Of a DNA stretch of 5,707 nucleotides, positions 1 to 5,657 are shown piece by piece. Position 1 is the first letter of the stretch, and each line of letters opens with the position of its first letter. Location of the stretch: the NCBI GenBank assembly GCA_036395835.1, contig DASWCW010000116.1:1-5707 (forward strand). The letters are read 5' to 3'. The notes beneath the pieces are model-generated. The model was not told where the DNA came from and searched no databases. It saw only the letters and a program-made list of their open reading frames with translations. Source of the stretch: AP-16 sp036395835 (GTDB lineage Bacteria; Pseudomonadota; Alphaproteobacteria; Rhizobiales; Xanthobacteraceae). Position numbers and translations under genes: made by a program.

Positions 1-1592
1 TGAAACAGCGGCTCTATCTGTTCGACACCACGCTGCGCGACGGCGCGCAGACCAACGGCGTCGATTTCACCCTCGCCGACAAGGTCGCGATCGCGCGAAT
101 GCTCGACGAATTCGGCATCGATTACATCGAGGGCGGCTATCCGGGAGCGAACCCGACCGACACCCAGCTGTTTTCCGAACAGCGCAAGTTTGCGGCCTCT
201 TTCACGGCGTTCGGCATGACGCGCCGGCCGGGGCGCTCGCTCTCGAACGATCCGGGCGTTGCGGCGCTGCTCGAGGCCGAGGCCGACGCGATCTGCTTCG
301 TCGCCAAGGCCTGGGATTATCACGTGCGCGTCGCGCTCGAGACCACGCCGGAGGAAAACCTCGCCTCCATCCGCGACAGCGTGCGCGCGGCCAAGGCCAA
401 GGGCCGCGAGGTGCTGGTGGACTGCGAGCATTTTTTCGACGGCTACAAGGCAAACCCCGGCTACGCGCTCGCCTGTGCGAGCGCGGCCTACGAGGAGGGC
501 GCCCGCTGGGTGGTGCTGTGCGACACCAACGGCGGCGCCTTGCCCCACGAGGTGGAGACGATCGTCGGCCAAGTGGCGCGAAAAATCCCGGGCGACCACA
601 TCGGCATCCATGCCCATAACGACACCGAGCAGGCGGTCGCCAATTCGCTCGCCGCGGTGCGCGCCGGCGCGCGCCAGATCCAGGGCACGATCAACGGTCT
701 CGGCGAGCGCTGCGGCAATGCCAATCTGGTTTCGATCATTCCGACCCTGATGCTCAAGCCGGAATTCGCCCAGAAATTCGAGATCGGCATTTCGGATGTC
801 GGGCTCAAGAAGCTCAAGCGTGTCTCGCACGCGCTCGACGAGATGCTCAACCGCGCGCCCGACCGCCACGCGCCCTACGTCGGCGACAGCGCGTTCGCGA
901 CCAAGGCCGGCATTCACGCCTCGGCAATCGTCAAGGAGCCCGCAACCTACGAGCACGTCGATCCGGAAACGGTGGGCAATCGCCGCCGCCTGCTGGTATC
1001 GGATCAATCGGGCAGGTCCAACTTGCTCGCGGAGCTCGAGCGGATCGGGATCGCGGTCGACAAGGAGGATTCTCGGCTCGCCCGCCTGCTCGAAGAAGTC
1101 AAGGAGCGCGAGGCGCTGGGCTACGCCTACGAGGCGGCGGATGCTTCGTTCGAGTTGCTGGCGCGCGAGATGCTGGGCACGGTGCCGAGATATTTCACGG
1201 TCGAGCAATTCGACGTCAACGTCGAGCGGCGCTTCAACGCGCTGGGCAAGCCGGTCACCGTGGCCATGGCCGTGGTCAAGGTGAAGGTCGGCAACGAGAC
1301 GCTGATCTCGGCCGCCGAAGGTGCCGGCCCCGTCAATGCGCTCGATCTCGCCTTGCGGAAAGATCTCGGCAAATATCAGCGCTATATCGCCGGCCTGAAG
1401 CTCACCGACTATCGCGTGCGCATTCTCAACACCGGCACCGAAGCGGTCACCCGCGTGCTGGTCGAGAGCCAGGACGAGGCCGGCGAACGCTGGACCACGG
1501 TGGGCGTATCGGCCAACATCATCGAGGCCTCGTTCCAGGCCTTGATGGATTCCATCGTCTACAAGCTGGTCAAATCCGGCGCTCCGGCGTGA
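1..1592 (+). CDS. cimA: (R)-citramalate synthase, LeuA/HMGL family (5' end lacks one base)
   Basis: Condenses pyruvate with acetyl-CoA to (R)-citramalate, the first step of the threonine-independent route to 2-oxobutyrate and isoleucine (family knowledge); cytosolic. The frame is open from the window edge: bases 1-2 are 'tg', followed by codons for KQRLYLFDTTLRDGAQTNGV, so the start codon is almost certainly cut by one base. The full protein would be about 530 residues, normal for this type. With that start as residue 1, the HMGL-like TIM-barrel opens with the catalytic and metal motif LRDGAQ (R13, D14). The metal-binding HAHND lies at 204-208 (H204, H206), GLGERCGNANL at 233-243 (N240) and GIHASA near 305-310. 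The LeuA-type regulatory dimerisation domain spans about 393-523, so feedback inhibition by isoleucine is likely. The LYLFDTTLRDGAQTNGVDF opening favours CimA over 2-isopropylmalate synthase or homocitrate synthase. The VOC gene follows after 6 bp. No frameshift is seen. Confidence 0.93.
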   Translation, partial: KQRLYLFDTTLRDGAQTNGVDFTLADKVAIARMLDEFGIDYIEGGYPGANPTDTQLFSEQRKFAASFTAFGMTRRPGRSLSNDPGVAALLEAEADAICFVAKAWDYHVRVALETTPEENLASIRDSVRAAKAKGREVLVDCEHFFDGYKANPGYALACASAAYEEGARWVVLCDTNGGALPHEVETIVGQVARKIPGDHIGIHAHNDTEQAVANSLAAVRAGARQIQGTINGLGERCGNANLVSIIPTLMLKPEFAQKFEIGISDVGLKKLKRVSHALDEMLNRAPDRHAPYVGDSAFATKAGIHASAIVKEPATYEHVDPETVGNRRRLLVSDQSGRSNLLAELERIGIAVDKEDSRLARLLEEVKEREALGYAYEAADASFELLAREMLGTVPRYFTVEQFDVNVERRFNALGKPVTVAMAVVKVKVGNETLISAAEGAGPVNALDLALRKDLGKYQRYIAGLKLTDYRVRILNTGTEAVTRVLVESQDEAGERWTTVGVSANIIEASFQALMDSIVYKLVKSGAPA

Positions 1593-1598
1593 GTTGGT

Positions 1599-1973
1599 AT
1601 GATCGATCACATCTCCATTTCGGTTCGCGACCTCGAAGCAAGCGCGCGTTTCTACGAGGCGGTGCTCGGCGCGATCGGCTACACCAGGCTGCGGAATCGG
1701 CCGGCGACCGTGGGATTCGGCAAACGCTATCCGGAATTCTGGCTCAATCACCGCCCCTCGATGCCGCCGACCGCGTCCGACAGCGGCGCGCATATCTGCG
1801 TGCGGGCGCCCAATGTCGAAGCGGTGCAAACATTCCACACCGCCGCGCTCGCCGCAGGCGGCACGAGCGACGGCGACCCGGGGCCGCGGCCGGAATACAG
1901 CGCAGGCTATTACGCCGCCTTCATCCGCGATCCTGAGGGCAATCGCATCGAGGCGGTGACGTTCGTGAAATGA
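1599..1973 (+). CDS. VOC-superfamily (glyoxalase/bleomycin-resistance/dioxygenase fold) protein
   Basis: A 124-residue single-module protein of the vicinal oxygen chelate superfamily. It opens with IDHISISVRDLEASARFYEAVLG, the usual first beta-alpha unit, and ends with YYAAFIRDPEGNRIEAVTF, the typical closing strand. Candidate metal ligands are H4, H65 (in GAHICV) and E118 (in NRIEAV); two such modules normally pair to form the metal site, so a homodimer is expected. The family includes glyoxalase I, fosfomycin and bleomycin resistance proteins, epimerases and extradiol dioxygenases. The substrate cannot be told from the sequence, and I do not assign it as lactoylglutathione lyase. The ATG lies 6 bp after the cimA stop with no strong Shine-Dalgarno sequence, suggesting co-transcription and possibly translational coupling. 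A frame at 1589-1936 overlaps it but lacks family motifs. The stop codon lies in a short tandem repeat. Confidence 0.85.
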   Translation: MIDHISISVRDLEASARFYEAVLGAIGYTRLRNRPATVGFGKRYPEFWLNHRPSMPPTASDSGAHICVRAPNVEAVQTFHTAALAAGGTSDGDPGPRPEYSAGYYAAFIRDPEGNRIEAVTFVK

Positions 1974-1997
1974 GGGCGCGCCAAATGAGGGCGCGTC
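1968..1997. repeat. 15-bp tandem duplication across the convergent gene ends
   Basis: AAATGAGGGCGCGCC (1968-1982) is followed directly by AAATGAGGGCGCGTC (1983-1997), matching at 14 of 15 positions. The first copy holds the last Lys codon and stop of the VOC gene. The end of the second copy, with base 1998, forms the complement of the stop codon of the minus-strand LOG gene. The unit looks like a small local duplication of the VOC 3' end. The first copy also contains the 8-bp palindrome GGCGCGCC (1975-1982). Confidence 0.85.
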
Positions 1998-2601
1998 ACA
2001 TCCGCTCCACCGTCTTCGCGGCGCGCCGGCGCTCCTCCTCCGGGACCGCGCGCAGGATCGCGGCGAGGTTGGGCAAGATATGCTCGACCTTTTCGACCAC
2101 GACGCATTCGACGTTGAGGCCGGGGCGGATGAAGGCGAGCGTCCGCATGTGATCGAACAGCGCGAGCAGCGGATCCCAGAATTTCCCGATGTTGGCGATC
2201 ACGATCGGCTTGCGATGGCGGCCGAGCTGAGCCCAGGTGATCTGCTCGACCAGCTCCTCGAGGGTGCCGATGCCGCCCGGCAGCGCCACGAATGCGTCCG
2301 CGCGCTCGAACATGACGCGCTTGCGCTCGTGCATGTCGCGCGTGACGACGATCTCCTGGGCGCGCGCCATGACGTGCTCGCGGCCGGTGAGGAACTCGGG
2401 GATGACGCCGGTCACCCGGCCGCCATGGTCGAGCACGCTCGTGGCCAACGTTCCCATCAGGCCGAGCGAGCCGCCGCCGTAGACCAGCCCGACCCGGTTC
2501 TCGGCCAGGATCTTTCCCAATTGGCGCGCCGCGTCGGCAAATCCCGGGTCGGTGCCGGGACCCGAACCGCAATAGACGCAGAGGCTACGGATCGTATTCA
2601 T
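1996..2601 (-). CDS. LOG family protein (putative cytokinin riboside 5'-monophosphate phosphoribohydrolase, TIGR00730-type)
   Basis: A 201-residue Rossmann-fold protein of the LOG family, once annotated as 'lysine decarboxylase'. Characterised members hydrolyse nucleoside 5'-monophosphates such as AMP or cytokinin ribotides to free base and ribose 5-phosphate. The N-terminal SLCVYCGSGPG (6-16), the nucleotide-binding YGGGSLGLMG (41-50), and the hallmark pair ERK (92-94) plus PGGIGTLEE (108-116) are all present. R93, K94 and E115/E116 are the expected active-site positions. The ATG at 2601 is chosen because MNTIRSLCVYCGSG is the normal family start. An in-frame ATG at 2616 would add five residues, and the frame stays open to 2880, but that upstream stretch has no family resemblance. 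The Shine-Dalgarno sequence is poor. The gene converges on the VOC gene and diverges from the ABC transporter, so it is probably monocistronic. The physiological substrate in a bacterium is uncertain. Confidence 0.9.
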   Translation of the reverse strand: MNTIRSLCVYCGSGPGTDPGFADAARQLGKILAENRVGLVYGGGSLGLMGTLATSVLDHGGRVTGVIPEFLTGREHVMARAQEIVVTRDMHERKRVMFERADAFVALPGGIGTLEELVEQITWAQLGRHRKPIVIANIGKFWDPLLALFDHMRTLAFIRPGLNVECVVVEKVEHILPNLAAILRAVPEEERRRAAKTVERM

Positions 2602-2846
2602 TCCGGGTTCTGGCATTGCGTCTCGGGAAGCGTCAAGACGCGGACCGAGGTCTTCGAGCGCCGTTCGGCGTTGCGCGCGGTCTCTGCATCGCCGTAATTC
2701 CGGGGCGAAAGCGACGTCTTCCCGACCGGCCGCCGGCCGCCGGCGGAACAAGGTGATCAAAGCCGCAAGAGCGCCTATATGAGGCCCCAGGGAAGCACCT
2801 TCAACCATCCGGGCCGGGACACGGTTCCAGCATTGCGGGCGAGCGA
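2602..2846. promoter_or_regulatory. Divergent intergenic region between the LOG gene and the Atm1-type transporter
   Basis: These 245 bp separate two divergent starts, so promoters for both genes should lie here. On the plus strand the best -10-like element is CTATAT at 2775-2780, with no convincing -35 at the right spacing. On the minus strand TTGACG (2636 down to 2631) is a good -35 match, but 17 bp further on lies only a poor CCAGAA (2613-2608). If that pair is used, transcription would start at or next to the LOG ATG. The region also holds a 7-bp tandem repeat and an imperfect 15-bp direct repeat. I see no conserved gene in the open minus frame that crosses it. The region's role is inferred from gene orientation; individual promoter elements are weak. 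Confidence 0.4.
2726..2746. repeat. Three tandem copies of a GC-only 7-mer
   Basis: CCGGCCG (2726-2732), CCGGCCG (2733-2739) and CCGGCGG (2740-2746) run head to tail; the third copy has one change. The stretch is all G and C and highly self-complementary, so it could fold in single-stranded form. It sits about 100 bp upstream of the transporter start. It may be slippage-prone sequence with no function. Confidence 0.7.
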
Positions 2847-4823
2847 ATGAAACGCGGCGGATTTCCCGAGAAGCCGGCAACGGGCGGTTCCGGCGAGCGC
2901 GGCACGCTGTTGTCCACGCTGGTGCATCTGTGGCCCTACATCTGGCCCGGCGATCGCGCCGATCTCAAGCTCCGGGTCGTCGCCGCGATGGTGCTACTGC
3001 TGTTCGCCAAGCTCGCGACCGTCGCCGTCCCCTTCACGTACAAATGGGCGACCGATGCGCTCGCCGGCCAGGGCAGCGCGCCGTTCGCCGCGTCCGCCTG
3101 GGTCTGGGTCATCGCCGTTCCCATCGCCATGACGATCGCCTACGGTGGCATGCGCCTGCTGATGGCGCTGCTCACCCAGGTGCGCGACGGGCTGTTCGCC
3201 CGTGTGGCGATGCACGCGGTGCGGCGCCTCGCCATTCTCACCTTCGAGCACATGCATCGATTGTCGCTGCGCTTCCATCTCGAGCGCAAGACCGGCGGGC
3301 TCACGCGGGTGCTGGAGCGCGGGCGCACCGGCATCGAGGTCATCGTCCGAATGGTGATCCTGCAGCTCGTGCCCACCATCCTCGAGGTCGGGCTGATCAT
3401 CGCCGTGCTGCTCTACCAGTTCGATTGGCGCTACGTGCTGATCATCCTGGCGACGATCGCGTTCTACATGTGGTACACCTATTCGGCGACCGAGTGGCGC
3501 ATCGGCATCCGCCGCAAGATGAACGAGAGCGACACCGAGGCCAACACCAAGGCGGTCGATTCGCTGCTCAACTACGAGACCGTGAAATATTTCGTCGCGG
3601 AGGAGCGTGAGACGCGCCGCTACGATCGTTCCATGGCGCGCTACGAGGACGCCAGCATCAAGACCTATACATCGCTCGCCGTGCTCAATGCCGGACAGGC
3701 GGTGATCTTCACGCTCGGGCTGACCGCCGCCATGATCCTTTGCGTGCTCGGCATCCAGTCCGGCACGCATACGGTCGGCGATTTCGTCATGATCAATGCC
3801 ATGATGATCCAGCTCTATCAGCCGCTGAATTTCATGGGCATGGTCTATCGCGAGATCAAGCAGGCGGTGATCGACATCGAGATGATGTTCGGGATTCTCT
3901 CGCGCGATCCCGAGATCAGGGACCGGCCCGGGGCGAAGCCGCTGGTGGTGACGAATGGCGCGATCCGCTTCGAGGGCGTCAACTTCGCCTACGAGCCGGA
4001 GCGGCCGATCCTCAAAGACCTCAGCTTCGAAGTCCCCGCCGGCAAGACCATCGCGGTCGTGGGCCCCTCCGGCGCCGGCAAGTCGACCATCTCCCGCCTG
4101 CTGTTCCGGTTCTACGACCTCACCGGTGGCCGCATTCTCATCGACGGCCAGGACGTCCGCGACGTGACGCAGATTTCACTGCGCGCCGCGATCGGGATGG
4201 TGCCGCAGGACACTGTGCTGTTCAACGACACCATCCGCTACAACATCCGCTACGGCCGTTGGGAGGCGAGCGACGAGGAGGTCGAGGAAGCGGCGCGCAT
4301 GGCGCAGATCGACGCGTTCATCCGCATGGCGCCTAAGGGTTACGACACCGAGGTCGGCGAGCGCGGCCTCAAGCTCTCCGGCGGGGAGAAGCAGCGCGTC
4401 GCGATCGCCCGCACGATCCTCAAGGGTCCGCCGATCCTGTTGCTCGACGAGGCGACCTCGGCGCTCGACAGCCATACCGAGAAAGACATCCAGGACGCGC
4501 TCGATCGCGTTTCCAAGAGCCGCACCACCCTGGTGATCGCGCATCGGCTCTCCACCATCGTCGCCGCCGACGAGATCATCGTGCTCGACGACGGCGCGAT
4601 CGTCGAGCGCGGCACGCACCAGGCGCTGCTTGCGCGCGCGGGACTCTATGCCAGCATGTGGAATCGCCAGCGCGAGGCCGAGGAGGCGCGCGAGCGGCTG
4701 GCGCGGGTCGCCGAGGAATCCAGCGCGCCCAACCGCAACCCGCCGGTCGAGGAAATGCCGCTCCCCGCGGCCGAGGCGGACGAAGAGGCCGACGCGGTGG
4801 CGCGCGCCGACGCCGCGGAATGA
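2847..4823 (+). CDS. atm1: Atm1/ABCB7-type ABC exporter half-transporter (permease fused to ATPase)
   Basis: A 658-residue inner-membrane half-transporter expected to work as a homodimer. Atm1-family proteins export glutathione-linked compounds; mitochondrial members support cytosolic Fe-S assembly and bacterial ones heavy-metal tolerance. Membrane segments fall at roughly 43-65, 84-108, 167-190, 194-212, 278-303 and 309-330. Family-specific blocks are NYETVKYF (242-249) and LYQPLNFMGMVYREIKQA (323-340). R218, R222, N281 and Q284 match the spacing of glutathione-contacting residues I recall from Novosphingobium Atm1 (R206, R210, N269, Q272). The ATPase is intact: A-loop Y382, Walker A GPSGAGKST (406-414), Q-loop Q454, signature LSGGEKQR (510-517), Walker B ILLLDE (530-535), H-loop H566. 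The ATG at 2847 is the first start codon in a frame opening at 2757. The tail beyond about 611 is Glu/Ala/Pro-rich and acidic, with no recognised domain. psd follows after 7 bp. MsbA-type exporters lack the Atm1 blocks. Confidence 0.93.
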   Translation: MKRGGFPEKPATGGSGERGTLLSTLVHLWPYIWPGDRADLKLRVVAAMVLLLFAKLATVAVPFTYKWATDALAGQGSAPFAASAWVWVIAVPIAMTIAYGGMRLLMALLTQVRDGLFARVAMHAVRRLAILTFEHMHRLSLRFHLERKTGGLTRVLERGRTGIEVIVRMVILQLVPTILEVGLIIAVLLYQFDWRYVLIILATIAFYMWYTYSATEWRIGIRRKMNESDTEANTKAVDSLLNYETVKYFVAEERETRRYDRSMARYEDASIKTYTSLAVLNAGQAVIFTLGLTAAMILCVLGIQSGTHTVGDFVMINAMMIQLYQPLNFMGMVYREIKQAVIDIEMMFGILSRDPEIRDRPGAKPLVVTNGAIRFEGVNFAYEPERPILKDLSFEVPAGKTIAVVGPSGAGKSTISRLLFRFYDLTGGRILIDGQDVRDVTQISLRAAIGMVPQDTVLFNDTIRYNIRYGRWEASDEEVEEAARMAQIDAFIRMAPKGYDTEVGERGLKLSGGEKQRVAIARTILKGPPILLLDEATSALDSHTEKDIQDALDRVSKSRTTLVIAHRLSTIVAADEIIVLDDGAIVERGTHQALLARAGLYASMWNRQREAEEARERLARVAEESSAPNRNPPVEEMPLPAAEADEEADAVARADAAE

Positions 4824-4830
4824 TCGCCCG

Positions 4831-5529
4831 ATGTCGGTGATCGCTTCGATCCGCGCGCAGCTCGTCCCGATTCACCGCGAGGGCTATCCCTTCATCGCCG
4901 TGTTCGCGATCGCTGCCGTGGTGTTGCTCCTCGCCTGGCCGCCGCTCGGCGCGCTCGGCGCGCTGGCGACGCTGTGGGTCGTGTATTTCTTCCGCGATCC
5001 GCCGCGCGTGACGCCGCTCGCGGACGGGCTCGTCGTGGCGCCGGCCGACGGCCGCATCAGCCTCGTCACCCGCGCGGTAGCGCCCGCGGAGCTCGCGCTC
5101 GGCGCGGCGGCGCTGCCGCGGGTCTCGATCTTCATGAGCGTGTTCGATTGTCACGTGAACCGCAGCCCGGTCACCGGACGCATCGAGCGGATGGTGTATC
5201 GGGCGGGAAGGTTCCTCAATGCGGATCTCGACAAGGCGAGCGAGGACAACGAGCGCAACGCATTGGTGATCGACGCAGGCGGGGCGCGCATCGGCGTGGT
5301 GCAGATCGCGGGCCTGATCGCGCGCCGCATCGTGCCGTTCGTGCGCGAAGGCGACGCGGTCGGCGCCGGCGAGCGCATCGGCATGATCCGGTTCGGCTCG
5401 CGGGTCGACGTCTACCTGCCGCAGAACGCCAAGCTCAGGGTCGGCCAGGGCCAGACGGCAATCGCGGGCGAGACCGTGCTCGCCGAGCTCGGCGCAGGCG
5501 AGGGGACGCCCGCCCACCGGGTGGGCTGA
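4831..5529 (+). CDS. psd: Phosphatidylserine decarboxylase proenzyme, short form
   Basis: Decarboxylates phosphatidylserine to phosphatidylethanolamine at the inner membrane, the last step of PE synthesis. The 232-residue length fits the short alphaproteobacterial form. A hydrophobic N-terminal region (about 20-54) should anchor it. The core has PADGRISLV (71-79), FMSVFDCHVNRSPVTG (101-116, with H108), and the self-cleavage site in IRFGSRVDVYLP (186-197). Cleavage before S190 would give a beta chain (1-189) and a small alpha chain (190-232) whose N-terminal Ser becomes the pyruvoyl cofactor. This family uses GSR or GSS where E. coli has GST, so the motif is intact. The ATG at 4831 is chosen because MSVIASIRAQLVPIHREGYPF is the normal opening. 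The frame extends upstream into the transporter gene but is unrelated there. It starts 7 bp after the transporter stop with only a weak GGA Shine-Dalgarno sequence, so coupled translation is plausible. The partner pssA is not seen in the 178 bp that follow. Confidence 0.94.
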   Translation: MSVIASIRAQLVPIHREGYPFIAVFAIAAVVLLLAWPPLGALGALATLWVVYFFRDPPRVTPLADGLVVAPADGRISLVTRAVAPAELALGAAALPRVSIFMSVFDCHVNRSPVTGRIERMVYRAGRFLNADLDKASEDNERNALVIDAGGARIGVVQIAGLIARRIVPFVREGDAVGAGERIGMIRFGSRVDVYLPQNAKLRVGQGQTAIAGETVLAELGAGEGTPAHRVG

Positions 5530-5541
5530 GGCGCGGCGCCG

Positions 5542-5574
5542 CCGCCGCATTGGTTAACGGCGGTTAACAGTTTT
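5542..5574 (+). terminator. Weak candidate terminator hairpin after psd
   Basis: CCGCCG (5542-5547) and CGGCGG (5558-5563) form a 6-bp GC-only inverted repeat with a 10-nt loop, starting 12 bp after the psd stop. The only T-run, TTTT at 5571-5574, comes seven bases after the stem, which is poor for intrinsic termination. The right arm lies between the two GGTTAAC motifs, so the repeat may be incidental. Confidence 0.25.
5552..5568. promoter_or_regulatory. Paired GGTTAAC motif, possible operator (CtrA-like)
   Basis: GGTTAAC occurs at 5552-5558 and again at 5562-5568, one helical turn (10 bp) apart, so a protein could contact both on one DNA face. The TTAA cores are 6 bp apart. The alphaproteobacterial CtrA consensus is TTAA-N7-TTAA, so this is a near match that is one base short. 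GTTAAC is itself palindromic, so other dimeric regulators are possible. The pair lies 90-106 bp upstream of the next start codon, in a suitable place to control that gene. Confidence 0.4.
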
Positions 5575-5614
5575 CTTGCAAGTCCGTTAGCGCAATCGAT
5601 TCAATTGCAGCAAT
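5575..5614. repeat. Cluster of short inverted repeats in the leader region
   Basis: CTTGCAAG (5575-5582) is a perfect palindrome. GCAAT (5592-5596), ATTGC (5604-5608) and GCAAT (5610-5614) form alternating inverted repeats. This AT-richer stretch contrasts with the surrounding coding DNA and is the likeliest place for the promoter of the gene at 5658. TTGCAA (5576-5581) could serve as a -35, but no clear -10 stands 17 bp downstream (ATTCAA, 5599-5604). Confidence 0.35.
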
Positions 5615-5621
5615 AGACTCC

Positions 5622-5649
5622 TCCCCGATCAGGCTTCCCTTATCGGGGA
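5622..5649 (+). promoter_or_regulatory. Hairpin enclosing the Shine-Dalgarno sequence of the gene at 5658
   Basis: TCCCCGAT (5622-5629) pairs perfectly with ATCGGGGA (5642-5649), giving an 8-bp stem with a 12-nt loop. The right arm contains GGGGA (5645-5649), the best purine-rich ribosome binding site, 8 nt before the ATG at 5658. In the RNA the left arm would therefore cover the binding site. There is no T-run after the stem, so it is not an ordinary intrinsic terminator. The pairing is visible in the sequence; translational control is inferred. Confidence 0.5.
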
Positions 5650-5657
5650 TCACAGAG

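Noticed and set aside
1910..2572. 220-residue minus-strand frame overlapping the LOG gene
   Set aside because: It is an alternate frame of the same strand, Arg/Gly/Pro-rich, and lacks any recognisable motif, while the other frame carries PGGIGTLEE.
2602..2880. N-terminal extension of the LOG frame by up to 93 residues on the minus strand
   Set aside because: The extension is Arg/Ala-rich without family resemblance, runs into the divergent transporter gene, and the normal LOG start motif follows the ATG at 2601.
2994..3770. 258-residue minus-strand open frame antisense to the transporter
   Set aside because: Composition (His, Asp, Arg, Gly rich) is typical of a shadow frame in high-GC DNA, and the opposite strand carries an unmistakable ABC exporter.
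4820..4840. Six-codon mini-frame (MIARCR) whose ATG overlaps the transporter stop as ATGA and whose stop lies inside the psd start region
   Set aside because: Too short to support as a gene, and no conserved leader-peptide pattern is seen; the overlap is common by chance.
4944..4968. Repeated CTCGGCGCG-like units within psd
   Set aside because: They encode the Leu-Gly-Ala repeats of the membrane segment and are explained by codon bias in a hydrophobic helix.
4576..5550. 324-residue minus-strand open frame antisense to psd
   Set aside because: Arg/Ala/His-rich low-complexity translation with no motif; it spans two well-supported plus-strand genes.
5622..5650. The 8-bp hairpin as an intrinsic terminator for psd
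   Set aside because: No T-run follows the stem, and the right arm coincides with a well-spaced Shine-Dalgarno sequence.
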